Assembly (NCBI GenBank): GCA_963770485.1
Contig: CAVYPX010000014.1
Span: 248,001 to 312,000, forward strand
Reading direction: 5' to 3'
Length of the DNA stretch: 64,000 nucleotides
Origin: CAVVEC01 sp963770485
Lineage (GTDB): Bacteria; Acidobacteriota; Terriglobia; Terriglobales; Acidobacteriaceae
Of this stretch, positions 42,220-50,331 are shown piece after piece (positions within the stretch are counted from its first letter, which is position 1; every line of letters begins with the position of its first letter). Position numbers and translations under genes: made by a program. Under the pieces are notes generated by a model. That model was not told where the DNA came from, did no database searches, and was given only the letters and a program-made list of their open reading frames with translations.

Positions 42220-42248
42220 TTGACTTTACCACCTCCGGGTTCTAGCAT
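42220..42248 (+). promoter_or_regulatory. Predicted sigma70 promoter upstream of fadN
   Basis: TTGACT (42220-42225) and TAGCAT (42243-42248) with a 17-base spacer match the consensus well. Transcription would start near 42255, directly before a strong hairpin. Confidence 0.55.
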
Positions 42249-42263
42249 CGAATCAACTTAATA

Positions 42264-42323
42264 GGGCGCGTGCCGTTGCCATCCTCACCCCACATCTATA
42301 CGGCACGCGCCCGCAGTGTTTTT
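42264..42323 (+). ncRNA. Hairpin with T-run just after a promoter: attenuator or small RNA
   Basis: GGGCGCGTGCCG (42264-42275) pairs perfectly with CGGCACGCGCCC (42301-42312) around a 25-base C-rich loop. TTTTT follows at 42319-42323. With the promoter at 42220-42248 this would give a short transcript of about 70 bases, or an attenuated fadN leader. The loop contains CATCCTCACCCCAC, which could pair with Shine-Dalgarno sequences. Confidence 0.45.
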
Positions 42324-42456
42324 GCACGCTTTTCCTTCTTTCCCGCATAATGGCCAAGACCGGGATTATGTGTGCATCCTCCGTGCCCTCAGCGGTTTGT
42401 TATGTTAGCTGTAGGCCCTCGGCTTGCTGCGTCTCCGGAACCGGAGTCTTTTGTTC

Positions 42457-44910
42457 ATGAAACCTATCCGCAAAGTTGCTGTTCTGGGCGCCGGAACCAT
42501 GGGCGCCCGCATCGCCGCGCACTTCGCCAATGCCGGCGTCCCCAGTTATCTGCTCGATATCGTTCCCGGAGATGCGGAAACGGCGTGGCGCAATAGAATC
42601 GCTGCCACGGGTCTCGACGCGGCGAAGAAATCCAAGCCAGCCGCCTTCATGGACGCATCCCTTGCGGGCCTAGTGACCGTCGGCAATTTCGACGATGACC
42701 TGAAGCGCCTTGCCGAGGTGGACTGGATCATCGAGGCGGTGGTCGAAAATTTGGAGATCAAGCGCTCGCTGCTCAAGAAAGTCGAGGCCATCTGCAAGCC
42801 CGGAACCATCGTTACGACCAATACCAGTGGTTTGCCCGTCGGCAAGATTGCTGAGGGCTTTTCGGACCAGTTCCGCCGCTCCTGGTTTGGCACGCATTTT
42901 TTCAATCCTCCGCGCTACATGCGGCTGCTGGAATTGATTCCCACCCCGGAGACCGACCGTGTCGCCATCGACACAATCGCGAATTTCTGCGATACGCGCC
43001 TAGGCAAAGGTGTGGTATTCGCGAAAGACACGCCCAATTTCATTGGCAACCGTATCGGAACATTTTCCGTCCTGAACGCCATGGGTCTGATGCAGGAGAT
43101 GGACCTTACTATTGAAGAAGTGGACGCTCTGACAGGCCCCGCGGTGGGCTGGCCGAAATCGGCAACCTTTCGCACGATTGACCTGGTGGGGCTGGATATT
43201 CTCAGTCACGTCGTTCTCAACATGCCCACGAGTGGGGCTGAAGCACTTGCCCGCCAAACCGGAAGAGCGCAGCATCTCCCCGATTTCTACAACCAGATGC
43301 TGGAGCGCAAATGGTTGGGCGATAAAACCAAAGGCGGTTTCTACAAGAAGATCAAGGCCGCAGAAGGCAGAGAAGACGAACGCCTCGCGCTCGATTGGAA
43401 GACGCTGGAATATCATCCGCGCCAGAGACCCAAGTTTCCCGCCCTCGACATGGCCAAGAACGTCGAAGAAACGGGGAAACGTATTCGCATGCTGCTGGGC
43501 CTGGATGGAAGCAGTCCGCAGAAAGGCGACAGAGCGGGGGCGTTTTTGTGGACGGCTCTCTCCGATCTCTGGACTTATTCCGCCGATCACGTTCCGGAAA
43601 TCTCTGACTCGATTGTTGAAATTGACCGCGCCATGCGCCTCGGCTTCAACTGGGAACTGGGCCCGTTTGAATTGTGGGATGCAGCCGGTGTTGAAACGAC
43701 GGTCGTGCGCATGAAGAAAGAAGGCCGGCCAATCGCGGGAAATGTCGAGAAGCTGTTGGCTGCCGGCAAGAAGTGCTGGTACGCGGATGATCCGAAATCC
43801 GCTTCCGGCCGCGCGTATTGGGACCTGAGGACGGATGGCTGCGAACCGGTGAAAGTTCCCGCCGGGGTCTGGTCGGTAGAAGTCGCTAAGAAGTCGAATG
43901 GAGTGGTCAAGAAGAACTCGGGTGCGTCACTAGTCGATCTGGGCGACGGCGTGGCCTGCATCGAGTTCCACTCCAAAATGAACACAATCGGCACCGACAT
44001 CGTGCAACTCATCTCGCAGGCGGTGAAACCGGGCGGCCCGGGGGACAACTTTGATGCGTTCGTGATCACCAACGACGCTGCGAACTTTTCCGTCGGCGCG
44101 AACCTGATGCTTCTGCTGATGTCCATTCAGGAAGAAGAATGGGATGACATCGATCTGGCTATCCGCCAATTCCAAGGCATGACCCAGGCCATCCGATTTT
44201 CAGCCAAGCCGGTGGTGGCCGCGCCTTTCGGCCTGTGCCTGGGCGGGGGAGTAGAGATTTGCCTGCCCGCGGCGGCGCGTCAGTCGCACACTGAACTCTA
44301 CATCGGAATGGTGGAAGTGGGCGTGGGGCTTTTGCCCGGCGGGGGTGGCTGCAAGGAGATGCTGTTGCGCGCCGTCGATAAAGCGGCCACAGCGCGCGGG
44401 AGCAAGATGAGTGGCGAAGCGCTGGCCGGCTCCGTCGAAATGATGGAAGCGATGAAGAAGACTTTCGAAACCATTGCGACCGGCAAGGTCGCGACCTCAG
44501 CGCATGAGGCGCGGGGCTTGGGATTCTTGTCGGATTCCGATCACATCACCATGAATCGCGAACGCGTGTTGTCTGATGCAAAGGCACGGGCGCTGGAGAT
44601 GGTTCGCGCGGGATTCGAACCGCCCCAGCCGCGGAGCGACATTCCGGCGCCGGGAGAGAATGTTTTGGCGGCGTTGAAGATGGGCGTTCACCTGATGCGC
44701 CAGGGCGACTACATCACCGAATACGAAGTGAAACTGGGACGAAAGATCGCGGAAGTATTGTGCGGAGGGAACGTGACCTCGGGGACTCCGGTCAGCGAGC
44801 AGTACATCCTCGATCTGGAGCGGGAGGCGTTCAAATCGCTCTGCGCCGAGAAGAAAACCCAGGAGCGGATTCAGTACACCCTGAAGACGGGCAAGACGCT
44901 GCGGAATTAG
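42457..44910 (+). CDS. fadN: 3-hydroxyacyl-CoA dehydrogenase / enoyl-CoA hydratase
   Basis: Bifunctional beta-oxidation enzyme. The ATG at 42457 gives 817 residues. The NAD-binding domain comes first (KVAVLGAGTMGARIAAHFAN). The dehydrogenase domain has FFNPPRYMRLLELIPTPETD and KDTPNFIGNRIGTF. A C-terminal crotonase domain carries NFSVGANLMLLLMSIQ, APFGLCLGGGVEICLPAAAR and VGVGLLPGGGGCKEML. Dehydrogenase-first order is as in Bacillus FadN, not E. coli FadB. fadA and fadE lie downstream, as in fadNAE operons, but 2.2 kb of other genes intervene. Confidence 0.94.
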   Translation: MKPIRKVAVLGAGTMGARIAAHFANAGVPSYLLDIVPGDAETAWRNRIAATGLDAAKKSKPAAFMDASLAGLVTVGNFDDDLKRLAEVDWIIEAVVENLEIKRSLLKKVEAICKPGTIVTTNTSGLPVGKIAEGFSDQFRRSWFGTHFFNPPRYMRLLELIPTPETDRVAIDTIANFCDTRLGKGVVFAKDTPNFIGNRIGTFSVLNAMGLMQEMDLTIEEVDALTGPAVGWPKSATFRTIDLVGLDILSHVVLNMPTSGAEALARQTGRAQHLPDFYNQMLERKWLGDKTKGGFYKKIKAAEGREDERLALDWKTLEYHPRQRPKFPALDMAKNVEETGKRIRMLLGLDGSSPQKGDRAGAFLWTALSDLWTYSADHVPEISDSIVEIDRAMRLGFNWELGPFELWDAAGVETTVVRMKKEGRPIAGNVEKLLAAGKKCWYADDPKSASGRAYWDLRTDGCEPVKVPAGVWSVEVAKKSNGVVKKNSGASLVDLGDGVACIEFHSKMNTIGTDIVQLISQAVKPGGPGDNFDAFVITNDAANFSVGANLMLLLMSIQEEEWDDIDLAIRQFQGMTQAIRFSAKPVVAAPFGLCLGGGVEICLPAAARQSHTELYIGMVEVGVGLLPGGGGCKEMLLRAVDKAATARGSKMSGEALAGSVEMMEAMKKTFETIATGKVATSAHEARGLGFLSDSDHITMNRERVLSDAKARALEMVRAGFEPPQPRSDIPAPGENVLAALKMGVHLMRQGDYITEYEVKLGRKIAEVLCGGNVTSGTPVSEQYILDLEREAFKSLCAEKKTQERIQYTLKTGKTLRN

Positions 44911-44997
44911 CGAGGCTTATTCCCAGATCGGAACCTAGGCCGGATCGGTGTGATGCACAACCTTGTCGGACCTAACCCAGGCCCATAACCTGCACTG

Positions 44998-45069
44998 GGG
45001 CCCGTGGTGTAATGGGAGCACATCAGCCTGTCCAGCTGTAAGGCGCGGGTTCGAATCCCGCCGGGTCCA
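44998..45069 (+). tRNA. tRNA, anticodon GUC (Asp) with atypical features
   Basis: A 72-base cloverleaf can be drawn. Acceptor GGGCCCG/CGGGTCC (one G-U), D-stem GTGT/GCAC, anticodon stem CAGC/GCTG with loop CTGTCCA (U33, then GUC), T-arm GCGGG-TTCGAAT-CCCGC. CCA is not encoded. Unusual points: C at position 37 (normally a purine), a T-T mismatch at 27-43, and discriminator A73, whereas bacterial tRNA-Asp normally has G73. It could be a divergent tRNA-Asp or a degenerate copy. Confidence 0.7.
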
Positions 45070-45093
45070 CGGCATCCCTGGTTAGGTAGGGAA

Positions 45094-45145
45094 GCTGTCG
45101 AGGAGCCTCTGGACAGGCGGGCTCCTCAAGTAACGTTGACTTCCG
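45094..45145. repeat. Hairpin-bearing repeat, copy 1
   Basis: The unit begins GCTGTCGAGGAGCCTCTGGA and ends AACGTTGACTTCCGCAGG. It contains the hairpin GAGGAGCC/GGCTCCTC. A second copy lies at 46144-46199. The copies bracket the hypothetical-hicA-hicB operon. Confidence 0.75.
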
Positions 45146-45190
45146 CAGGCGCACTGCCGATAATTAACTTGATAGCTGGACAGGTTGATG

Positions 45191-45222
45191 GCCGGGCCGG
45201 AAACGGTCCGGCTTGCTTTTTG
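45191..45222 (+). terminator. Rho-independent terminator downstream of the tRNA
   Basis: GCCGGGCCG-GAAA-CGGTCCGGC forms a 9-base-pair stem with a GNRA-type loop, followed by TTGCTTTTTGTG. It probably ends the tRNA transcript. Confidence 0.85.
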
Positions 45223-45254
45223 TGTCACTGAGAGCGGAGCTGTTCCAGACCTTG

Positions 45255-45322
45255 TGCGGTGACAAGAAGACCAGGAGCGGACTTAGTACACGCTGAAGAC
45301 GGGGAAAACGCTGAGGAATTGA
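45255..45322 (+). pseudogene. Duplicated, decayed copy of the fadN 3' end
   Basis: TGCGGTGACAAGAAGACCAG and onward to GACGGGGAAAACGCTGAGGA ATTGA matches the last 69 bases of fadN (44842-44910) with scattered substitutions and a one-base deletion. No reading frame is retained. With the repeats at 45094 and 46144 it shows the fadN-fadA gap grew by duplication or insertion. The rest of 44911-45371 shows only the tRNA, repeat and terminator already listed. Confidence 0.75.
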
Positions 45323-45371
45323 GGCAAATGAGTCGAGAAACCGAAACGCGAAGCTCCGGCTTCGGCTTGAG

Positions 45372-45722
45372 GTGACTGAGGAAGAGTTTCGCGAGTTGCT
45401 CATTTCGTCTCTTCAGAAATGCAGGGATGGGAGCACGGGTGTCTTCTTAGCAGCCGCCAAAGCTAGTCGTCTGGGCGACGTCTATCCGCGACTTGTGTGG
45501 CCTGAGGCCAGGCGGTTAGAGAGTCTGGGCGAGAAAATCAAATCGCTACGTGAACAACTGGGCGAACCGACTGAAGGTTCGCTATGCGCCAAATATCGAC
45601 AGTATTGCTCAAGGGACGGAGCGAACGATCCGGGAGGGGCCAGGCTGGCGGCCGAATTCCTTGCCGACATTGAGAGGGACGAACGGACCGGTTTTCGAAG
45701 TCCTAAGTCAGACCACCAATGA
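45372..45722 (+). CDS. Hypothetical protein cotranscribed with hicAB
   Basis: A 116-residue product (GTG start at 45372): MTEEEFRELLISSLQKCRDG, helical, with PRLVWPEARRLESLGEKIKS LREQLGEP and a charged C-terminus. I do not recognise it. The last codon and stop overlap the hicA ATG (ATGA), so it appears to be the first gene of a three-gene operon with hicA and hicB. This supports it being real. Possible third component or chance neighbour. Confidence 0.6.
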   Translation: MTEEEFRELLISSLQKCRDGSTGVFLAAAKASRLGDVYPRLVWPEARRLESLGEKIKSLREQLGEPTEGSLCAKYRQYCSRDGANDPGGARLAAEFLADIERDERTGFRSPKSDHQ

Positions 45723-45904
45723 AAGTTCGCGACGCAATCAAACGTCTAGAAGAGGATGGATGGCATCTGGTAAGGACTAAGGGCAGCAACCGCCAGTATC
45801 ACCATCCTTCCAAGCCGGGCACAGTTACCGTCGCGGGACATCCGTCACTGGACATTCCTCCGGGGACATTGAACAATATCCTCAAGCAGGCAGGCCTTAA
45901 ATGA
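45719..45904 (+). CDS. hicA: HicA mRNA interferase toxin
   Basis: Small double-stranded-RNA-binding-fold toxin that cleaves mRNA. The 61-residue product MKVRDAIKRLEEDGWHLVRT KGSNRQYHHPSKPG... contains the catalytic His (QYHHP) and the GHPSLDIPPGTLNNILKQAG tail characteristic of HicA. The ATG overlaps the upstream stop, and its own stop overlaps the hicB start (ATGA). Confidence 0.95.
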   Translation: MKVRDAIKRLEEDGWHLVRTKGSNRQYHHPSKPGTVTVAGHPSLDIPPGTLNNILKQAGLK

Positions 45905-46107
45905 AATACCTCGTAATCTATGAAAAGTCCGCGACGGGCTGGGGCGCCTATGCTCCCGACCTTCCAGGTCTCGGCATCGCCGCCAAAACACTGGATCAAG
46001 CAAAAGAATTGATCCGCGAGGCCATCGACTTTCACCTCGAAGGCATGCGCAAGCACGGCGACTCGATCCCCGCACCCGTCGCCACAACCGAATACATCAC
46101 GGTATGA
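45901..46107 (+). CDS. hicB: HicB antitoxin (short form)
   Basis: The 68-residue product opens MKYLVIYEKSATGWGAYAPD LPGLGIAAKTLDQAKELIRE. This is the partial RNase-H-like HicB fold that plugs the HicA active site. No separate C-terminal DNA-binding domain is present, so this is the short HicB type; autoregulation may be weak or need another protein. It is translationally coupled to hicA. Confidence 0.94.
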   Translation: MKYLVIYEKSATGWGAYAPDLPGLGIAAKTLDQAKELIREAIDFHLEGMRKHGDSIPAPVATTEYITV

Positions 46108-46143
46108 TGGCGGGCCGCTCGCTTGTGCGGTGGGGATTGAAAT

Positions 46144-46199
46144 GCTGTCGGGGAGCCTTTGGACCGGCGGGCTCCTCAAAAGTAATGTTGACTTTCGGG
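46144..46199. repeat. Hairpin-bearing repeat, copy 2
   Basis: GCTGTCGGGGAGCCTTTGGA ... GTTGACTTTCGG repeats 45094-45145 with substitutions that keep the GGGAGCC/GGCTCCTC stem (one pair becomes G-T). It lies just after hicB and may also terminate it (CTCCTCAAAAG). The following 46200-46442 shows nothing recognisable. Confidence 0.75.
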
Positions 46200-46442
46200 A
46201 CGCGCTGAGGTGCGAAACTAATCGAGCGTTTGCAGCGCAACTCTTGATTATCGACGATATTGCGCGGCGACCGTACTCGGTTCTCAGTAGCCGTGCCCCT
46301 TCAGTTCACTCCCCTGCAGTTTGAAGTCGCATAATGTAGGCTCAACCAGCTCCTTCGCGTGTTGCTCCTCCATCGCCACGCTGGGATTTCTACCCTTACG
46401 TGCAGAATGCCTTTTCATCTGCATCCAAGCCTTGTCTACATC

Positions 46443-46721
46443 CTAATGGACATGCGCGAACCTGCGCACCGCTGGTTGCCGAGCTTGCCGGGCCCGCCAG
46501 AGGTCGTACTGCGACTGCATGTTCATCCACAGTTCCGGGGAGGTTCCAAGGGCAGCCCCCAGCCGGATCGCCATTGCGGCGGAGATTCCTGCCTTGCCGT
46601 TCAGCACGCGCGACAGAGTCACACGCGTAACCCGCAGATGTGCTGCTGCTTTGGATACGGCCAGGTCTCCGAGATATTCGCGGAGAACCAGGCCGGGATG
46701 AGGCGGATTGTGCATGTGCAT
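46443..46721 (-). CDS. higA: HigA-type XRE antitoxin
   Basis: Starting at ATG 46721 the 92-residue product reads MHMHNPPHPGLVLREYLGDL AVSKAAAHLRVTRVTLSRVL NGKAGISAAMAIRLGAALGT SPELWMNMQ. This is the classical HigA/VapI helix-turn-helix with the HPG start motif. In HigBA systems the toxin gene comes first, as here. It lies 10 bases downstream of higB. The upstream start candidates would extend into higB. Confidence 0.94.
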   Translation of the reverse strand: MHMHNPPHPGLVLREYLGDLAVSKAAAHLRVTRVTLSRVLNGKAGISAAMAIRLGAALGTSPELWMNMQSQYDLWRARQARQPAVRRFAHVH

Positions 46722-46731
46722 GGTTGGCCTC

Positions 46732-47010
46732 CTAATGGTAGTCGCGATAGTCGACAAGAATAGCCTCTTCACCTTCAAACTTGAACGTCAGTCGCCAATT
46801 TCCGCTGACGCTGACCGCCCAGTGATCCTTGAGTTCCCCGGCCAGCGGATGAAGTTTCCATCCCGGAGCATTCAGATCGCCCGGCTGCCTGGCATTGTCG
46901 AGAGCAAACAACTGCAAGCAAAGCTTGCTGGCGTGTTTCGGCTGAATTCCAGCTTTCGATCCGGTGCGGAAGAATTTCTCCAAGCCCCGATGCCGGAAGC
47001 TTCTGATCAC
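46732..47010 (-). CDS. higB: HigB/RelE-type ribosome-dependent mRNA interferase toxin
   Basis: A GTG at 47008-47010 gives 92 residues, VIRSFRHRGLEKFFRTGSKA GIQPKHASKLCLQLFALDNA RQPGDLNAPGWKLHPLAGEL KDHWAVSVSGNWRLTFKFEG. This is the complete HigB fold with the conserved GNWRLTF and a terminal YRDYH. A longer in-frame extension upstream is not HigB-like and overlaps fadA on the other strand. It is first in the higBA operon, with an inverted repeat directly at its start. Confidence 0.93.
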   Translation of the reverse strand: MIRSFRHRGLEKFFRTGSKAGIQPKHASKLCLQLFALDNARQPGDLNAPGWKLHPLAGELKDHWAVSVSGNWRLTFKFEGEEAILVDYRDYH

Positions 47011-47032
47011 ATGTATAGTGTAACGATACATG
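47010..47032. promoter_or_regulatory. Inverted repeat CATGTAT-N9-ATACATG, predicted HigA operator
   Basis: The 7-base arms (47010-47016 and 47026-47032) are perfect. A second overlapping dyad, GTAAC-N7-GTTAC, shares the centre. The site covers the higB start codon and is AT-rich, as expected for HigA autoregulation. Confidence 0.65.
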
Positions 47033-47110
47033 TTACGGAAATCAACCAAAAAGATACAAAAACAGGAAAAGTTTTCTGAACCGTCCGCTACAATAGTGCT
47101 GGAGTCAATC

Positions 47111-48289
47111 ATGCGTGAAGTCGTCATCGTTTCTTCCGTTCGCACGCCGGTGGGACTCGCCTTCAAAGGCACGCTCCGTGCCACGCGTCCCGATGAACTT
47201 GCCGCGGTCGCCATCAGGGGCGCACTGGAGCGCGTGCCGCAGATTGATCCCAAAGAGATTGAAGACGTCATCCTGGGTTGCGCCATGCCCGAGGCTGAGC
47301 AAGGAATGAATGTGGCGCGCATCGCGTCCCTGCGCGCCGGGCTGCCAGTTGAGATTTCGGCCATGACCATCAACCGTTTCTGCTCCTCCGGGCTGCAGGC
47401 GATTGCCATGGCCGCAGAGCGCATCATGAGCGGCGGTGCGGAGATCGTCGTAGCAGGCGGCACCGAATCCATGTCCATGATCCCGATGGGCGGGCACAAG
47501 ATCTCGCCCAACCCATGGCTGGTGGACCATTACCCGGATGCGTATCTCTCGATGGGCCTCACGGCGGAGCGGCTGGCCCAGAGGTTCGATATCACGCGAG
47601 AAGCCGCGGATGAATTCTCTCTGCGCAGTCATCAGAAGGCGCTGGCAGCCATTCAGGCGGGCAAGTTCGCCGACGAAACGATTCCGGTACCAGCCAGCTT
47701 CACAACTCCGAATGGTTCCAAGCCCAAAAGGCAAGAGATCATTTTCAAAGTGGACGAAGGTCCGCGAGCGGATACTTCCCTCGAGGCGCTGCTCTCGCTC
47801 AAGCCAGCGTTTCATGCGAAAGGCACAGTTACAGCGGGAAATTCATCTCAGATGTCCGACGGTGCGGCAGCGGCTGTGGTCATGTCCGCCGACCGCGCAA
47901 AGCAGCTTGGTATCAAGCCTCTGGCACAGTATGTGGCATTCGCAACCGCGGGGTATAAGCCGGAAGAAATGGGGCTGGGACCGGTGTTCGCGATTCCCAA
48001 GGTACTCCGGATCGCGGGGCTGAAGGTCGCTGACATTGATGTAATTGAGCTGAACGAAGCCTTCGCGGCGCAGTCGCTGGCGGTGATTAAAGAGGCTGGT
48101 CTCGATCCCGAGCGCGTGAACCCGACCGGCGGCGCGATTGCGCTGGGACATCCGCTGGGCTGCACGGGAGCGAAACTGACGGCGACGGTCATCCGCGAAC
48201 TTAAGCGGCGGAATGGGCACTATGGCATGGTGACCATGTGCGTCGGCGGAGGGATGGGGGCGGCAGGGATTTTTGAAAATTTGAACTGA
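47111..48289 (+). CDS. fadA: Acetyl-CoA acyltransferase (3-ketoacyl-CoA thiolase)
   Basis: Thiolytic last step of beta-oxidation. The ATG at 47111 gives 392 residues, MREVVIVSSVRTPVGLAFKG. The nucleophilic Cys is in TINRFCSSGLQAIAMAAERI. The C-terminal motifs are NPTGGAIALGHPLGCTGAKL and VTMCVGGGMGAAGIFE, with the second catalytic Cys and His. It is probably expressed with fadE downstream and functionally partners FadN. Confidence 0.95.
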   Translation: MREVVIVSSVRTPVGLAFKGTLRATRPDELAAVAIRGALERVPQIDPKEIEDVILGCAMPEAEQGMNVARIASLRAGLPVEISAMTINRFCSSGLQAIAMAAERIMSGGAEIVVAGGTESMSMIPMGGHKISPNPWLVDHYPDAYLSMGLTAERLAQRFDITREAADEFSLRSHQKALAAIQAGKFADETIPVPASFTTPNGSKPKRQEIIFKVDEGPRADTSLEALLSLKPAFHAKGTVTAGNSSQMSDGAAAAVVMSADRAKQLGIKPLAQYVAFATAGYKPEEMGLGPVFAIPKVLRIAGLKVADIDVIELNEAFAAQSLAVIKEAGLDPERVNPTGGAIALGHPLGCTGAKLTATVIRELKRRNGHYGMVTMCVGGGMGAAGIFENLN

Positions 48290-48444
48290 ACCCAAGACCG
48301 GTGAGGACCCACAGGGTAGCCAAGAAGAGTCGATAACGGCGGTTACTTCCGTGTGATCCGGGCAGACCCTGCCAGCATTAAAATTGAATGGTTTCTATCT
48401 GCGTTCTCAGCGGACTCCGCGGTTTCCTTTAGGAAAGGGTGACA

Positions 48445-50244
48445 ATGGCTACGGTTTCGGCAGTTCCCAAATCCAAGATCTCCGGTGGCAGCTTTCTTCT
48501 CGAGGAGCGCCGCCCTGACGAAGTTTTCACGCCCGAGGATTTCACCGAGCAGCACCAGCTTATTGGGCAAACGGCGGAAGAGTTCGCCCTCAACGAGATC
48601 GTCCCCAACATCGAGAAGATCGAGCACAAGGACTTCTCCATTACCCGCGACCTGCTGAAGAAGGCGGGCGAGCTGGGCTTGAGCTCGACCGAGATTCCGG
48701 AAGCCTACGGCGGCCTGGAAATGGACAAGGTCACGGCTGCCGTGATCGCCGACCACATTGCTAAGTATGCCGGTTTTGCGACCACGTGGGGCGGTCACAC
48801 CGGCATTGGCACGCTGCCGATCGTCTATTTCGGAACCGAGGAGCAGAAGAAGAAATACCTGCCACGGCTGGCGGCGGGAGCGATCGTGGGCGCTTATGCT
48901 TTGTCGGAGGCGTCGTCCGGGTCCGATGCGCTGAATTGCCGCGCCCGCGCCGAACTTTCCAAAGACGGCAAGCACTACCTCTTGAACGGGGAGAAGATGT
49001 GGATCACCAACGCCGGCTTCGCCGACTTGTTCACAGTGTTTGCGAAGGTGGACGGCGAGAAGTTCACGGCGTTTCTGGTCGAGAAGACTTTTCCCGGATT
49101 CTCCGTCGGCGCAGAAGAGCACAAGATGGGAATCCGTGGCTCATCCACCTGCCCCATTATCCTCAACGACTGCAGAGTTCCGGTGGAGAACGTGCTCGGC
49201 GATATCGGCAAAGGGCACGTCATCGCCTTCAATATCCTGAACGTTGGCCGCTTCAAGCTGGGCGCCATGTGCGTGGGTGGCGCACGCCTGTCGCTGGAGA
49301 ATGCAATCGGCTACGCCAAGCAGCGCAAGGCATTTGGCAAAGTGATCGCCGATTTTGGTCTGGTGCGGGAAAAGCTGGCCAACATGGCGGTGGGTGTCTA
49401 CGCGGGAGAATCTCTGGTCTATCGCACGGTGGGCATGATGGACGTTGCTCTCTCCGAGGTCGACAAGAGCGGAACCGATGCCCTGAAGGAGACCCGTAAA
49501 GCCATCGAGGAGTATGCCGTCGAGTGCTCCATTATCAAGGTTTGGGGCTCGGAGATGGTGGATTACGTGGTCGACGAGACGGTGCAGGTCTACGGCGGAT
49601 ACGGCTTTGTCGAGGAATATCCTGCGGAGCGGGCATATCGCGATGCGCGCATCAACAGAATCTTCGAAGGCACAAACGAAATCAACCGGCTGATCATCAC
49701 CGGTTTTCTATTGAAGCGCGCGATGTCCGGTCAGTTACCGCTTATGCCCGCGATCAAGAAGTTGATGGATGAAGTTCTCTCAGGGCCCACCAGCGGGGAT
49801 AATTTCGAAGGCACGCTCGCCGAAGAACGAAAACTCGTGACTCAGGCCAAAAAGCTGGGGCTGTTCGCCGCCGGGGCCGCTACCCAGAAATACATGCAGG
49901 CCATTCAGGACCAGCAGGAGGTCATGGGCGCGATCGCCGACATGGTGATCGAGACCTATGCGATGGAATCCGCTGTCCTGCGCGCACAGAAGATTGCCGA
50001 TAGCAGGGGCGAGAATGCTGCAAGCCTGCCGATTGCCATGACCCGCGTCTATCTCTCGCAGGCGATGGAGAAAATCGAAGCTGCGGCCCGGAAAGTGATT
50101 GCTGCTGTTGCAGATGGTGACATGCTGCGCACGCAGTTAGCGATCTTGCGCCGCCTGGCGAAGTACGAGCCGTTCAATACGATCGAATTGCGCCAGCAGA
50201 TCGCACAGAAAGTAATCGAGCGCGGGAAGTACACGCTCGGGTAG
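48445..50244 (+). CDS. fadE: Acyl-CoA dehydrogenase
   Basis: FAD-dependent first step of beta-oxidation. The 599-residue product (ATG 48445, AGGAAAGG upstream; an in-frame GTG is 6 bases earlier) has the N-terminal helical domain, the FAD/substrate motif YALSEASSGSDALNCRARAE, the middle beta-domain with MWITNAGFADLFTVFAKV, and VQVYGGYGFVEEYPAERAYR DARINRIFEGTNEINR. An extra C-terminal helical domain of about 170 residues places it with long VLCAD/FadE proteins like Bacillus FadE. Confidence 0.95.
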   Translation: MATVSAVPKSKISGGSFLLEERRPDEVFTPEDFTEQHQLIGQTAEEFALNEIVPNIEKIEHKDFSITRDLLKKAGELGLSSTEIPEAYGGLEMDKVTAAVIADHIAKYAGFATTWGGHTGIGTLPIVYFGTEEQKKKYLPRLAAGAIVGAYALSEASSGSDALNCRARAELSKDGKHYLLNGEKMWITNAGFADLFTVFAKVDGEKFTAFLVEKTFPGFSVGAEEHKMGIRGSSTCPIILNDCRVPVENVLGDIGKGHVIAFNILNVGRFKLGAMCVGGARLSLENAIGYAKQRKAFGKVIADFGLVREKLANMAVGVYAGESLVYRTVGMMDVALSEVDKSGTDALKETRKAIEEYAVECSIIKVWGSEMVDYVVDETVQVYGGYGFVEEYPAERAYRDARINRIFEGTNEINRLIITGFLLKRAMSGQLPLMPAIKKLMDEVLSGPTSGDNFEGTLAEERKLVTQAKKLGLFAAGAATQKYMQAIQDQQEVMGAIADMVIETYAMESAVLRAQKIADSRGENAASLPIAMTRVYLSQAMEKIEAAARKVIAAVADGDMLRTQLAILRRLAKYEPFNTIELRQQIAQKVIERGKYTLG

Positions 50245-50331
50245 GGACACTGGAAGCGCCGGCCGGGATACCCAAGACAGACCGTTACGTGATAGCTTAA
50301 CCGCAGGCTATCCAATTAGAGAGGCACACCT

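Noticed and set aside
47010..47511. An N-terminal extension of HigB of about 167 residues
   Set aside because: The upstream part is antisense to fadA and non-homologous; the GTG at 47008-47010 gives a normal-length HigB.
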